A stretch of DNA of 64,000 nt from Emiliania huxleyi CCMP1516 (lineage: Eukaryota; Haptophyta; Isochrysidales; Noelaerhabdaceae). The position numbers and the translations under genes were made by a program. The stretch is taken from positions 285,816 to 349,815 of the forward strand of contig NW_005195300.1 in NCBI RefSeq assembly GCF_000372725.1, in the 5' to 3' direction. Positions 19,788-30,129 of this stretch are shown in pieces (position 1 is the first letter of the stretch; each line of letters starts with the position of its first letter). The notes under the pieces are model-generated. The model was not told the origin of the DNA. It made no database searches and saw only the letters and a program-made list of their open reading frames with translations.

Positions 19788-21461
19788 TCACACCTCCGGG
19801 CGCGCCTCCGCCTCCGCCAGCGCTACGTATGCGCCTCCACTGCACACCCTCGGTCCCCGCAGCTTGGCTGGCCGGTGCGTCATCCGCTCCAGGGCACGAC
19901 GCCGGCGCATCTCCTCGTCCGCCGCCTGCAGCCTCCTCCGACGACAACGCGCCTTTGACCGGAGCCGCATGAGCAGATGGCACAGGCCTGCTACACACAC
20001 CATGCACACCGCCACCGACGCGCCCGTAGCGCCGAGGGCGACGGCTAAGGGTGGCACACCCGAGCGCTCGGCCACGGCCTCTGCCGCCTTCTCGAGGGCG
20101 CCGACGCGATCCTCGACCCCACTCTGCGCGCGGCGCACAAGCTCGGAGGCGAGTGCGGTGGAAGGCGCCGAGCCAGCGAGCGCGTCTGCGGCCAGCTCGA
20201 CCAGGCCCCTCGGAGGAGCGGACGGCACTGGCGGCAGCGGGGGCGGCGCGATGTAACAGGCAACCACCGTGCCGCTCACGCAGCGGCCATGCCACTCGCA
20301 CAGTTGGACGGTGCCCAGCCCGCTCGACGTGTAGTAGTGATTGCACCAGCGCTGGCTGAGGCCCGCCGTCTCGCAGATCCGATCCGCGTGGCTCCTCGTG
20401 TCGTTGCGCTCAGCATAGCGCTCCTCGAGGCGGCACGGCTCGCCCCGGCTGGTAAAGTGATCGCGCTGCAGTGGTGGCGGCGGCGGGGGCGGCGGCGGCG
20501 GCGCTGCTGGCGAGGGCGGCAGAGGGGGCGGCTGGGGCGGGGGAGGGGGCGGCCGAGGCGGCGGAGGGGGTAGTGGAGGCGGCCGGCGCAGCGTTCGAGG
20601 CGGCTCAGTGCCATCACACGAAGTATCGCGGCCGGCGATCTTGCCGTTGTGCTCCCAGTGCCATTGGAGGCGCTCCCAGTCGCACAAGGCGAGGTTGCCG
20701 TCGCAGTACCCGTCGAGCAAGTCAGGGTAGCGAAACGCGTAGCAGGCGAGGTCGCCCTCGGGATCGGTCGGCTTAGGCGTGGCGCTCTCGGGACCGGTCG
20801 GCCCAGGCATGGCCTCGCGAGCGACGTCCCCCGCAGCAGCAATGCGCTCGAACTCCTCCGCCCTGTCGGGCGAGCTGAAGCACTCCTCGGCGGCGACGCA
20901 CTCCTGCCTGTCCATCCGCCACACGCAAGGGATCTGTTCGATCACCAGCCCGAGGCGCGCAGTCACGAGGTGCCGAGAGCAGGAGCTCTTCTTCGTCAGC
21001 GAACGGCACCACTGCGGGGGCGACAGCGCGCTCCCATCCACCCTCTCACCAAGGCTGAAGCACCACATCGGCCGCGGTATGGTGTGCTCCGACACCGCCG
21101 ATTGCGAGCCAGGCGCGCACGGGCACTGCTGGCAGGCTTCGGCGGTGGCGCAATTTCCCCAGCTGTCGGTCAAGCACCAAGCGGCGCAGCCAGGCTGATC
21201 CACCGCGGCGTCCAAGGGTGCAGCTGGACAGACACAGGTGTGGCAGGCTGCGGCAGTCCGGCAGCTGTATGCGTCGCGTTCGCACCATGCTGGGCAGTGA
21301 TCGGCGAGCAGGAGCGTTCGTGCGGGCATCTTACGAGCCGACGCCCCCATAAAGCCTGTCCACCTACAGTGGGGACACCGTGCGCACGACGGGGCAATCC
21401 TAGCGCAGGCCCCGCACGCGGCCCTGCTGCCCTCCCGTCGGCTGAAATCGACCAGGCCCAT
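19788..21461 (-). CDS. Cys-rich membrane protein with RYPDL motif and proline hinge
   Basis: The ORF is open further right to 22061, but that part lies in an inverted repeat. I take MGLVDFSRREGS at 21461 as the start (low certainty). From the N-terminus come a CGACARIAPSCARCPHC zinc-ribbon-like segment and three CPAWC/CAAWC/MWCFS cysteine motifs spaced by about 40 residues. A 45-residue motif follows (CYAFRYPDLLDGYC, LCDWERLQWHWEHNGKIAGR, then SC) that also occurs twice at 32084-32620. Then come a polyproline hinge, another Cys-rich block, and a transmembrane helix near the C-terminus (LAVALGATGASVAVCMVCVA) with a basic cytoplasmic tail. It is probably a surface or endomembrane protein of unknown role. 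Confidence 0.62.
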   Translation of the reverse strand: MGLVDFSRREGSRAACGACARIAPSCARCPHCRWTGFMGASARKMPARTLLLADHCPAWCERDAYSCRTAAACHTCVCPAAPLDAAVDQPGCAAWCLTDSWGNCATAEACQQCPCAPGSQSAVSEHTIPRPMWCFSLGERVDGSALSPPQWCRSLTKKSSCSRHLVTARLGLVIEQIPCVWRMDRQECVAAEECFSSPDRAEEFERIAAAGDVAREAMPGPTGPESATPKPTDPEGDLACYAFRYPDLLDGYCDGNLALCDWERLQWHWEHNGKIAGRDTSCDGTEPPRTLRRPPPLPPPPPRPPPPPPQPPPLPPSPAAPPPPPPPPPPLQRDHFTSRGEPCRLEERYAERNDTRSHADRICETAGLSQRWCNHYYTSSGLGTVQLCEWHGRCVSGTVVACYIAPPPLPPVPSAPPRGLVELAADALAGSAPSTALASELVRRAQSGVEDRVGALEKAAEAVAERSGVPPLAVALGATGASVAVCMVCVAGLCHLLMRLRSKARCRRRRLQAADEEMRRRRALERMTHRPAKLRGPRVCSGGAYVALAEAEARPEV

Positions 21462-21504
21462 CGCCGTGGGCCCACCGGCGACTGCGGCGGCCCTAGCACC
21501 GGCC

Positions 21505-22405
21505 GATTGTTTGAGCGATGGCCTGTGCTGCGGCCGTCTCGGACGTTTAAGCGGCGCCAGCCAGCGGCTCGGCCGCGCATCCTTCACACACGCCGCCACA
21601 ACCGAGATGAGCGGGCCCAGTGTCGAGCCTTGATGTGAGCTGCATGTGCGCGGCGGCCGTGGCGACAGCAGGTCCACCAGACGGACCTCAAAGCTTGCCG
21701 TCGGCGTGCTGTCGTGGCGAGAGCGCGAGACAGCTGCAGAGGAGCCGAGTGCAGTGGCGAGCCAGAGGCTACCTGGGTCACCAAGTGGTAGCCCTTGCCC
21801 ATTCTGAGCAGGGCTGTGCTTTGGTGGGGTTGTGCTTGAGCGTGTGTGAAGTGGAAGTGCGTGCCGGCGGTGTCTGTGGGTGAAACGGGCGTGTGTGAGG
21901 CCGTAAGAGCCATGGTATGAGCCAGAGTGGGCTTCATCACCCAAAATAAGGACGGTTTGGGACAGCTCAGGCTTGATACTGATGGGCCTTGGCCAGGAAA
22001 GCGACAGAGAAGGCGAGGTGGTGAGCTGGGAAGCCGCTTTGTCTGCACCTGGACCAGACACCTGGACGTGTCGTGATGAACTGCCGAAAAGTACTATTTG
22101 CGGCTATTGCTCAAAACTTCGGGAGACTAGGCCTACCTATTATGACTGCATCCATGCGTCTGGTGCATGAGGGCCGCGGGTCGGGACATATCACGGTCGG
22201 TGGCGCCGATAATGACCTCCGGAATGCCCTCGCAACCGCTCGGCAAGGGGTCCACCGGAGACAATCTCGAGCCCTCTCCGTGGCATCACGAGCCGGTGTG
22301 AGCTTGCAGACCCAAGGTAAGTGCGGTCTGGGACGGCTCAGGCGTGCTACTGATGGGCATGGGCCAGGAGAGCGACAGAGAAGGCGAGGTGGTGAGCTGA
22401 GAGGC
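21505..22405 (+). repeat. Left arm of a large inverted repeat
   Basis: About 0.9 kb that matches 22690-23560 in reverse complement at high identity. Within the arm a 90-bp module (around tgggacagctcaggctt and agagaaggcgaggtggtgag) occurs twice, near 21940-22028 and 22310-22400. The ORFs that read through it on either strand are probably not genes. Confidence 0.85.
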
Positions 22406-22447
22406 TGGAGCGTCCGCGAGTGACCTTGACGCGAAGCACACGCCACC

Positions 22448-22547
22448 NNNNNNNNNNNNNNNNNNNNNNNNNNNNNNNNNNNNNNNNNNNNNNNNNNNNN
22501 NNNNNNNNNNNNNNNNNNNNNNNNNNNNNNNNNNNNNNNNNNNNNNN
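22448..22547. other. Assembly gap of 100 N
   Basis: It lies at the centre of the large inverted repeat, where assemblies often fail. Confidence 0.99.
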
Positions 22548-22689
22548 CGACGTCGGGGTCATCAGCTTTGAAATCGCATGGACGCACCTCGGCGTGACGC
22601 CAGGATAGATGTCGAGATGCACCTATAGCGGCTGTGTCTGGGGGCGGCCTAGTCGCGGACCAGTCCCTAGAACCGCTATTTCCTGCTCT

Positions 22690-23560
22690 GCAGGTCACCA
22701 CCTCGCCCTCTCTGTCGCTCTCCTGGCCCAGGCCCATCAGTAGCAAGCCTGAGCTGTCCCAGACCGCACTTATCTCGGGTCTTCAAGCTCACACCGGCTC
22801 GTGATGCTCCGGTGTAGCACTCCCGGTGGCCCGTGCCGAGCGATTGTGAGGGCTTTACGGAGGTCATTGTCGGCGCCACCGACCGTGAAATGTCCCGATC
22901 CACAGCCCTCATGCACCAGACGCATGGATGCAGTCATAATGTGTAGGCCTTCTCTCCAAAGGTTTTGAGCAATAGCCGCAAAAGGCGCTTCTTGGCACTT
23001 TTCATCGCGACACGTCCAGGTGCAGACAAAGCGGCTTCCCAGCTCACCACCTCGCCTTCTCTGTCTCTCTCCTGGCCAAGGCCCATCAGTATCAAGCCTG
23101 AGCTGTCCCAAACCGCCCTTATTTTGGGTGATGAATCCCACTCTGGCTCATACCACGGCTCTTACGGCCTCACACACGCCTGTTTCACCCACAGACACCG
23201 CCGGCACGCACTCCCACTTCACACACGCTCAAGCACAACCCCACCAAAGCACAGCCCTGCTCAGAATGGGCAAGAACCACCACTTGGTGACCCAGGTAGC
23301 CTCTGGCTCGCCACTGCACTCGGCTCCTCTGCAGCTGTCTCGCGCTCTCGCCACGACAGCACGCCGACGGCAAGCTTTAAGGTCCGTCTGGTGGACCTGC
23401 TGTCGCCACGGCCGCCGCGCACATGCAGCTCACATCAAGGCTCGACACTGGGCCCGCTCATCTCGGTTGTGGCGGCGTGTGTGAAGGATGCGCGGCCGAG
23501 CCGCTGGCTGGCGCCGCTTGAACGTCCGAGACGGACGCAGCACAGGCCACGCGTCGCGCC
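22690..23560 (-). repeat. Right arm of the large inverted repeat
   Basis: Reverse-complement partner of 21505-22405. Homology fades at both outer ends near 21505 and 23555. Confidence 0.85.
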
Positions 23561-23984
23561 GCCGGCCAAGCCCAGCCTCTCGGCGGACCCCGGCCGTGCC
23601 AGAGGCAGCCCAGGTGGCGCGTGGGGCCGCGGCTCGGCGCTGGGAGCGCGCACGGGGCCCGTCCTCCAGTAAGGCCGACCACCTGTAACGGCCACACCCC
23701 TGTGAAGAGAGCTTGGATTGCCCCTCGACCCGCACGCGAAGTCCCACTTTGGCATGCTCGTGCTCGTCGCCATCTTCGTCTTTTTTACTCATTCTTCTTG
23801 CGCGTCCCAGCGGCCCTAGTGCCACCAGCAAGCAGCCGGCTGCATGGGGCGAGAGGGTGCGTTTGAACGGCCTTTTCAAAGGTGTGAAAAACAGGTGGAC
23901 AGGCTTTATTGCGACGGGCGCTGCCCACCTTCAAGCCCTGATAAATGAAAAACCCCGCGCCACGGGCAAGGGGCCCTCACCAGA

Positions 23985-25820
23985 GTGTACAAGAAGGCGG
24001 TGGCCACGGCGGAGGCAGGCGGACGGGTGGTGATGGTCGTTCAGGAGGCGCCGCAAGAGGGGCAGCAGAAGTCGTGTCGCGCCTACCAGAACCTAAGCTG
24101 TAGTGGGGCGGCAGTGGACGGGGTGCTCTTCTTCCCGGCCGGGACACTCGCCTTTGGACACGCGGCGGGATGGGCCAACGCCACGGAGTCGGTTTATGCG
24201 AACACCCACGCTTGGGCAGGGGGTGGAGAGGACCCCCTCCGCCCGCCGAGATGCCGTCAACCAGGAGCGCTCCGCCGCCACGCCCGGCTGATGAACCCTC
24301 GGCACGTCAGAGTGCTCCTTTTTGCGCCAAGGAGGGATAACGTGGCTCAAACGGTGAGCGCCGAAGCGCTGCGGCGGCTCGCCTTCTTAGCGGGCGGCAC
24401 CGGTGGGCGGGGGACCGGCGCACCAACGATGTGGGCCCCCACGTGGTATGGGGGCGGGGTCCGGCGGACGCTGGCGTGGACTGCGCAGACGTGTTGCGGA
24501 GCGGTGGACTTCATGGCACCATGGAGGGTGGTGCGCTGGCAGCCCGACTCCCTGTCGTTCCTACCTTTGTCAGACGGGGTCGTGGGGGGCGGGGAGGAGG
24601 CGAAGGACGCGGCAGAAACGCTGCAAGTGCTACACGGGCTTGCGGGAGAGGCCCCGGAGGAGGCCGTCCCTGACGGAGCGGTGCCGACCGCCCTCCCCCG
24701 GTTCCTGCGACTAGTGGGAATGGCGGAGGCGGAGATGGCGGGTGCGCTGCTCGGGATGGAGGGAGGCGCCCTGAGGATGGTGGCCCGGGTGGCCAAGCAG
24801 CGCGCGATACAAGTGACGCGCCACTGGCAAGCGGTGGGGATCCCTCTCGAGTCGCTCGGGATGGAGCGCTTCCCCACGCTAGCCGCCTGTCATGGGTGCG
24901 GCGGTAAATTTCGCACACTGTTCCACGTCAAGCCGGAAGACGGACCTGCGGCTACGGGAGTGGCTGAAGAGGTGGTTAGTGCCATCCTGGAACGGATCTC
25001 GGAGCGGGTGGAAGGAGAGGCGGAGGAGGGGATGAGGACGCGCCTACGCCAAGCCATGCAGGGACAGGGAGTGTTTGTATGCTTTTGTTGTGCAGCCCCT
25101 GTGGTCCGTGAGAAGAGGAGGCAAGGAGGCGGGTTAGGGGTGAGGGGGCGGCAGCCGCCACAGCAGGCGAGCGCACCCCGAGCCGGGGCTGCACCTGCGG
25201 GTCGGCCTCCCCCGACACGGACTCTGCCACAAAGGACACGAGACAGCCCGGTGAGGTTCGTACCGGCAGCTGACAGGGTGAGACAACGACGGGATGCGAT
25301 CCGAGAAGCCGAGAGGGACCAAGAGGCCGCGGTGGCGGGCGAGAAGGCGGTCCTGGCGGAACTTAGGGCGATCGGTCTGTCGGTCGCGGACAGCACCGGC
25401 GTGCTCAGGCCAGTACAGGCACGAGAGGTGCGGGGCTTGGCTAAACGACTGGTCGGCTCGACAGATCTTCTTGGACAGGTTTTCCGGTGGGAGGGAGAGG
25501 ACTACCTCGTCAACGACATCGCACCGGGGCCGACACAGTCGGGGGGGCAGGCGCTGAAGGCGTACGCCTGCTGTGTGAAGAGGCGGGTGGCATCGGCGGG
25601 CCCGCTGTCTGAACACAACTCGGCCTTTGATATCCGGGTCACACCGCCATCGCCGTCGGGGAGAGGGGGGACGACACTGCCTCGGCAGCGTGCACCTCGA
25701 TCCTGCACCGTGTTTGTGATGACCCCCCCTATGACCACACCAGTGAGGGTGGGCGAGACGATCGAGGGGTCCCGTACCATACGGAATCGACCCTATCCAG
25801 TGCTCAAGTGCTCAAGGTGA
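23985..25820 (+). CDS. Unknown 611-residue protein with CxxC pairs, possibly mobile-element encoded
   Basis: One long frame of high-GC codons. The N-terminus (GGRVVMVVQEAP, later GVLFFPAGTLAFG) looks like the inside of an alpha/beta fold, as in DNA-modifying enzymes of mobile elements, but I cannot name it. A CHGCGGKF motif and a later VFVCFCCAAPV could form a zinc site. A basic, proline-rich linker follows, then an acidic helix and a C-terminal QVFRWEGEDYLVNDI segment. The first ATG may not be the true start, because the frame opens right after repeat DNA. Just past the stop lies a sequence (25805-25920) that recurs at 30655, 56030 and 56740, so the ORF may belong to a repeat family. Confidence 0.5.
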   Translation: MYKKAVATAEAGGRVVMVVQEAPQEGQQKSCRAYQNLSCSGAAVDGVLFFPAGTLAFGHAAGWANATESVYANTHAWAGGGEDPLRPPRCRQPGALRRHARLMNPRHVRVLLFAPRRDNVAQTVSAEALRRLAFLAGGTGGRGTGAPTMWAPTWYGGGVRRTLAWTAQTCCGAVDFMAPWRVVRWQPDSLSFLPLSDGVVGGGEEAKDAAETLQVLHGLAGEAPEEAVPDGAVPTALPRFLRLVGMAEAEMAGALLGMEGGALRMVARVAKQRAIQVTRHWQAVGIPLESLGMERFPTLAACHGCGGKFRTLFHVKPEDGPAATGVAEEVVSAILERISERVEGEAEEGMRTRLRQAMQGQGVFVCFCCAAPVVREKRRQGGGLGVRGRQPPQQASAPRAGAAPAGRPPPTRTLPQRTRDSPVRFVPAADRVRQRRDAIREAERDQEAAVAGEKAVLAELRAIGLSVADSTGVLRPVQAREVRGLAKRLVGSTDLLGQVFRWEGEDYLVNDIAPGPTQSGGQALKAYACCVKRRVASAGPLSEHNSAFDIRVTPPSPSGRGGTTLPRQRAPRSCTVFVMTPPMTTPVRVGETIEGSRTIRNRPYPVLKCSR

Positions 25821-25920
25821 AGAACAGCCAGGCTCGGACTGGACAACGCGGTATGGCTGGACGCTGGACAGATGATGACGGCACGCACGAGCGACACACA
25901 GACACAAACACTTGTGCCAA
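25805..25920 (-). repeat. Dispersed terminal-like repeat, copy 1
   Basis: On the minus strand the core reads accgcgttgtccagtccgag and then gactgttcttcacctt with small changes. Related cores occur at about 30655-30715 (+), 56030-56080 (+) and 56690-56815 (-). The copy here overlaps the end of the 611-residue ORF. Confidence 0.55.
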
Positions 25921-26263
25921 GGAGCACTTGGAGCGCCGGCTTGATTTCTTTTTTTTTCGCGACGAATTCTTTTTTTGCGTGCTTTTCACCACGTGAGTTG
26001 CCGCCACCTCCGCGCCCTCGCCTCGCCCCGCGCCCGCCGCCACTCCTTCTCCGTAGCGCGCTCGCCCTCACGTACGAGCAACGCTCCCAGCGAGCATGGC
26101 CACATGACTGATCTCCGGGTCTGCGCATCGACTGACCCCGCGTCGGTCACCGTTGGACCCGATGGACGGAAACTCACACGCACGCGCACATCCCAGCAGC
26201 CGGCAAGCGCAGAGGATCGAACGCCCGCGCCCTCCGACGCACGCGCAGGACCCGCGCCTCCGA
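25821..26263. other. Upstream region of the heme lyase gene
   Basis: No gene beyond the dispersed repeat. A T-rich patch (tttctttttttttcgcgac) lies at 25948-25966. An in-frame upstream ATG at 26153 would add 37 residues to the heme lyase. Confidence 0.4.
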
Positions 26264-27639
26264 ATGGGCTGCCCCGTGATCCACTCGCCGGCCGCCGCCG
26301 AGACCGCCTCCGCCGCCGCGGCCGCCCAGACGTCCGGCGGCGACTCTGCGGCGGCGGCGGCGGGCTCGGCGAGCACGAGCGGCTGCCCGGTGCACGCGAG
26401 AGGCTCGCCGGCGGGCGAGCGGCTCAACCCCGACAACGCGATGCCGGCGGTGGCGAACCAGCTTCCCGCGGCTGGGCAGCGGCTGCCGCTGTCAAAGGAG
26501 AGGGTGGAGTCGACGATCCCGCAGGCAGGTGCGGAGGGGGGCCACTGGGTGTACCCGTCGGCGCAGATGTTTTACAACGCGATGCGCCGGAAGGGCTTCG
26601 AGCCGCAAGAGGAGGACATGCGCACCGTCGTCGCCATCCACAACACTGTCAACGAGCGCACGTGGCGCGAGATCACCCCGAGATCACCCCGAGAGTACCC
26701 GGAGATTGCCCGAGATTACCGCAACGCCCTGTGTAGGCGCGAGATCTTGCTCTGGGAGCGCCACTACCCCGAGTGCGTCGACGACCTCAAGCTGGTGCAA
26801 TGTCCTCAGAAATCACATCATCATACTAATGAGATCCCCCCACATCTCCCCATATCTCCCCACATCTCCCCACATCTCCCCACATCTCCCCAGGTGCGGT
26901 TCGGCGGCGTGCCCGACGAGCCGACTCCAAAGGCGCGCCTGTTTACCGCCGTCGGCTACAAGCCCCCGTTCGACCGGCATGACTGGGTCGTCTCGCGGTG
27001 CGGCAAGGAGGTCCGACCGGGAGATAGGGGGGGATAGGGGGAGATATAGGGGGAGATATGGGTCGTCTCGCGGTGCGGCAAGGAGGTCCGACCGGGAGAT
27101 AGGGGGGGGGATAGGGGGAGATATAGGGGGAGATATGGGTCGTCTCGCGGTGCAGCAAGGAGGTCCGACCGGACCCTCGCACTCTGAATGCCGTGCTAGC
27201 TCCTGTCGTCTAGACGTGGAGTCGCGAGGGCTAGCCTGGCCCGCTACCTCATCGACTACCTCAACGCGTGAATTAACGAGTTGATTAATTGATCACTAAT
27301 TACCTTAGGTCCGCTACCTCATCGACTACTACAACGCGAGGCCCATCGCCGGCAAGCCGGTCGCCGCTAGTCCGAGATAGCCGAGCCACAGCCGAGACAC
27401 AGCCGAGACACAGCCGAGGTGCAGCCGAGAGACACAGCCGAGAGACAGCCGAGAGACAGCCGAGAGACAGCCGAGATGCAGCAGGGCGCGACCGGCTTCC
27501 CGTCTCTTCACAGCCACGCCGCTGTGAACAGGTCGCGATGCACATCGACGCGCGGCCCGCCGCCGACGACCTGCAGGGGGCGTGGGAGCGAGTGCGCATG
27601 CCCTTCCTGCGCTTGTGGAACGCGGGGCGCGGACCCTGA
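26264..27639 (+). CDS. HCCS: Holocytochrome c synthase (cytochrome c heme lyase), five exons
   Basis: HCCS attaches heme to the CXXCH cysteines of cytochrome c in the mitochondrial intermembrane space. Phase-consistent exons are 26264-26664, 26737-26794, 26894-27010, 27309-27359 and 27532-27639, giving 244 residues. The N-terminus has two CP heme-regulatory-type motifs (GCPV at residue 2 and again near 46). Then follow NAMPAVANQLPAAGQRLPLS, STIPQ, the signature HWVYPSAQMFYNAMRRKGF, VVAIHNTVNERTWREILLWE, RFGGVPDEPTPKARLF, PPFDRHDWVVSRCGKEVRY and the final IDARPAADDLQGAWERV. The histidine of the heme-binding YNAM/IHN block is present. Intron 1 starts GC and the others GT. Intron 3 holds two further copies of the upstream exon's end and one copy of the downstream exon's start. 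I chose 26264 because MGCPV fits the family. Confidence 0.93.
26836..27140. repeat. Decamer arrays in HCCS introns 2 and 3
   Basis: Intron 2 (26795-26893) contains ccccatatct/ccccacatct decamers. Intron 3 contains gataggggga/gatatagggg arrays at about 27024-27060 and 27098-27138, each followed by a copy of the exon-3 end (gtcgtctcgcggtgc...). Intron 4 (27360-27531) has an agccgagacac-type minisatellite at 27374-27478. Confidence 0.85.
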
Positions 27640-27886
27640 CCCACAGAGAGCCTACCCCGTACGCGCGACGTCCGCACGCGCACGTTCAACAGGTCGTTGT
27701 GCTCTTGTATGTGTGCGCTCTTGTAGCCAGGGTAAGGCATCGTGACGAAACATACTGTATATTGCGGCTTTACGTTTACGACGGATTCCACACCGTCTTC
27801 CCCACGGTGGGCGCGCCCACGCCTTGAAGCTCGATCTTCTCACAGAAGCAGCCGCTGGTCCTCGACTCGACGCCCTCTCTCTCTTC

Positions 27887-29323
27887 TCACCGCCCCGACG
27901 CCCACCCATCGATCTCCTTGGGCAGCAGCTGGTTCGACAGGTCCTCTCCGTGGCCCAGGCAGCCGGTCTCGCCTTGGCCCCAGGCAAAAACGGCGCCGGT
28001 GGCAGTGAAGGCGAGGCTGTGCACGGATCCAGTAGAAACAGCGACGACGTGCCGCGCCAAGAAGGCCTCGATCTTCTTCGGCAGAAGCTGGTTCTGCTGG
28101 TTGCCGTGGCCCAACCGGCCTTGGTATCCATCGCCCCAGCTCCAGACGGCGCCGTCGGCAGTAGAGGCGAAGCTATACACGGCTCCAGCCAGAACAGAGA
28201 TCACGCGCCGCCCCGCAAAGGCCTCGATCTTCTTGGGCAGCAGCTGGTGTTGCTCGTCGCCGTGGCCCAGCTGGCCGTGGCCTCCATAGCCCCAGCTCCA
28301 GACGCCGCCGTCGGCGGTGAGGGCGAGGCTGTGCATGCCTCCAGCCGACACGGCAACGACGCGCTGGTCAGCCAACGCCTCGACCTTCTCTGGTCGCCAC
28401 TGGTCCTGTGCGTCACCGTGGCCCAACCGGCCACGGTAGCCATTGCCCCAGCTCCAGAGCGCGCCGTCGGCGGTGAGGGCGAGGCTGTGGTTGCCTCCAG
28501 CCGACACAGCGACGACGCGCTGCCCAGCGAAGGCCTCGACCTTCTTGGGCAGCAGCTGGTTCTGCTCGTCGCCGTGGCCCAGCCGGCCAAAGGCTCCCCA
28601 GCCCCAGCTCCAGACGCCGTCGTTGGTGGTGAGGGCGAGGCTGTGCGCGGGTCCAGCTGACACAGTGACGACGCGCTGGCCAGCAAAGGCTTCGACCTTC
28701 TTTGGCAGCAGATGGTTCTGCTGGTCGCCGTGGCCCAACCGGCCGTCGCCTCCAAAGCCCCAACTCCAGACGGCGCCGCCGGCGGTGATGGCGAGGGTGT
28801 GCGCGGTTCCAGCCGACACACTCACGGCGCGCTCGCCGCCCAGCATCGACGGGAGGCGGGTCGGCGTGTTGAGCCGCGTCACGCCCTCGCCGTGGCCGAG
28901 TAGCCCTGGAAGGAAGGACGGCGCATTGCCGCACGACGAGAGCCGCCCCTCGCCGTCGATGAAGACGCTGTGCCGTTTGCCTGCCGCCGCCCTCGCCGGC
29001 GGGTTGGACTCGCACAGCAGCGCCGAATAGCACACCCACCTCACGGCGCAGCCCTCGCCCTCTGGCTGCGCCGGCAGCTCGTAGCCGCGCTCTTGCGCCC
29101 TCAAGCGGATGCCCTCCACCGCAAGCGAGGCGTGAAAGAGCAGCGAGACGGCCGCGACGCGAGCGATGTCAACGGGGCCGTCGCAGCGAGAGACGACGCG
29201 CACGAGGAGGTCCGTGGGGAGGTCGAGGAGGCGGGTGGGCGGCGGCGTGCTTGGCGAGGGAGCGGCGGTGGCGGCGGGGGCGAGGCGGCGCGAGCGGCGC
29301 GAGCGGCGCGGAGGGGTGGACAT
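27887..29323 (-). CDS. F-box/RCC1-repeat protein
   Basis: 478 residues in one exon. After a basic, proline-rich start comes an F-box-like segment (LLDLPTDLLVRVVSRCDGPV with a following DIARVAAVSLLFH). Seven RCC1-type repeats follow, each with a version of VVAVSAGxxHSLALTADGxV, WSWGxGxxGRLGHGD and LLPKKVEAF. RCC1 repeats fold into a seven-bladed propeller that binds partners such as GTPases or chromatin. An F-box in front suggests a substrate receptor of an SCF ubiquitin ligase. The repeats are nearly identical in DNA, so recent tandem expansion is likely. A truncated copy of the last three to four repeats, with the same 3' flank, lies at 48340-49080 on the other strand. The ATG sits in the shared context tttttctcgcgatgtcc. 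Confidence 0.87.
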   Translation of the reverse strand: MSTPPRRSRRSRRLAPAATAAPSPSTPPPTRLLDLPTDLLVRVVSRCDGPVDIARVAAVSLLFHASLAVEGIRLRAQERGYELPAQPEGEGCAVRWVCYSALLCESNPPARAAAGKRHSVFIDGEGRLSSCGNAPSFLPGLLGHGEGVTRLNTPTRLPSMLGGERAVSVSAGTAHTLAITAGGAVWSWGFGGDGRLGHGDQQNHLLPKKVEAFAGQRVVTVSAGPAHSLALTTNDGVWSWGWGAFGRLGHGDEQNQLLPKKVEAFAGQRVVAVSAGGNHSLALTADGALWSWGNGYRGRLGHGDAQDQWRPEKVEALADQRVVAVSAGGMHSLALTADGGVWSWGYGGHGQLGHGDEQHQLLPKKIEAFAGRRVISVLAGAVYSFASTADGAVWSWGDGYQGRLGHGNQQNQLLPKKIEAFLARHVVAVSTGSVHSLAFTATGAVFAWGQGETGCLGHGEDLSNQLLPKEIDGWASGR

Positions 29324-29340
29324 CGCGAGAAAAAGCCTTT
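29310..29340 (-). promoter_or_regulatory. Shared start-codon context of F-box/RCC1 gene
   Basis: On the minus strand ctttttctcgcgatgtccac surrounds the ATG. Nearly the same string surrounds ATGs at 44310 (+) and, more loosely, 51687 (+). It may be a transcription initiator or leader motif. Confidence 0.4.
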
Positions 29341-29601
29341 TAAGGCGAAAGAAGCCGCGAGAACAAGGGACCGGCAGGCGGCGGCGGCGCAGGACGAGGC
29401 AGAAGAGAATGACGCGACAGAGGAGGAAGTGACAAGGGAGAGACCGACGAGAGTGGGACGGCCGCGAGGTGGCATGAAGGTTGCAGCGAGAATCGGCGAG
29501 AGACTGCGAAGAGAGATAGGAAGAGGCGGACGCCCAAGGGTGGGCGACGGCTAGCGCATCACACTCCTCTCCTTAAAATCCCTGTGTGGTGGCGGCGTGC
29601 C

Positions 29602-29640
29602 GTCCTCCCATCCCTCCCTTGGGTTGTCTGTTTTCTTTCT
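29602..29640 (-). repeat. Short dispersed repeat, copy 2
   Basis: Minus-strand match to 7577-7614, with the cccaagggagggatgggagg core conserved. Confidence 0.7.
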
Positions 29641-30129
29641 TGTAAGATTCTTCTTGTTTTGGTCCGAGTACGTGCCGAGCGAGCAGGCGAGGGAGATCGG
29701 AGACGATCGGGGAGCGCGATGCGTACTTACCCTCGATGTTGTCCCTCCCCCCCCACCCCTCTCCCCGGACGACGCCGCTCTCGCATCTGCTATGGTCTCT
29801 CTCTCGATACACAACACGCTCGCCGACTTGGCAACAAGGGTGGACTCCATCGCGCCAGGCGACGAAACTGCCCCCGCCCCTCGGGGCGGGGACCCCCGCC
29901 CTCCCGGGGGGACCTTTGGGGCCCCCCGCCCTCCAGGGGGCGACCCCTCCGGGGAGGCCGGCCTTCCCCGTGCCGGTTCTCCCCAACCAACCCCGCCGAC
30001 AGCGCGAGCTGCCGGCCATATTGAGCGGTTCGTCCGCGTCGCGCACTCGGCCCAACCGGGGGCCGCAGACTCGTTCTGCGCGCCAACGGCTGGTGACGCT
30101 GTGTTGCCCTTGAGCTAGTCCTTCCCCGG

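Larger units (their letters stand above)
21462..23984. other. Palindromic repeat region without supported gene
   Basis: It consists of the two arms of the inverted repeat, the gap between them, and about 400 bp of unremarkable DNA to the right. Long frames here mirror each other on opposite arms and show no family features. Confidence 0.6.

Noticed and set aside
21584-23879. Proteins read from the inverted repeat arms
   Set aside because: The same frames appear mirrored on both arms and one crosses the gap; no domain features.
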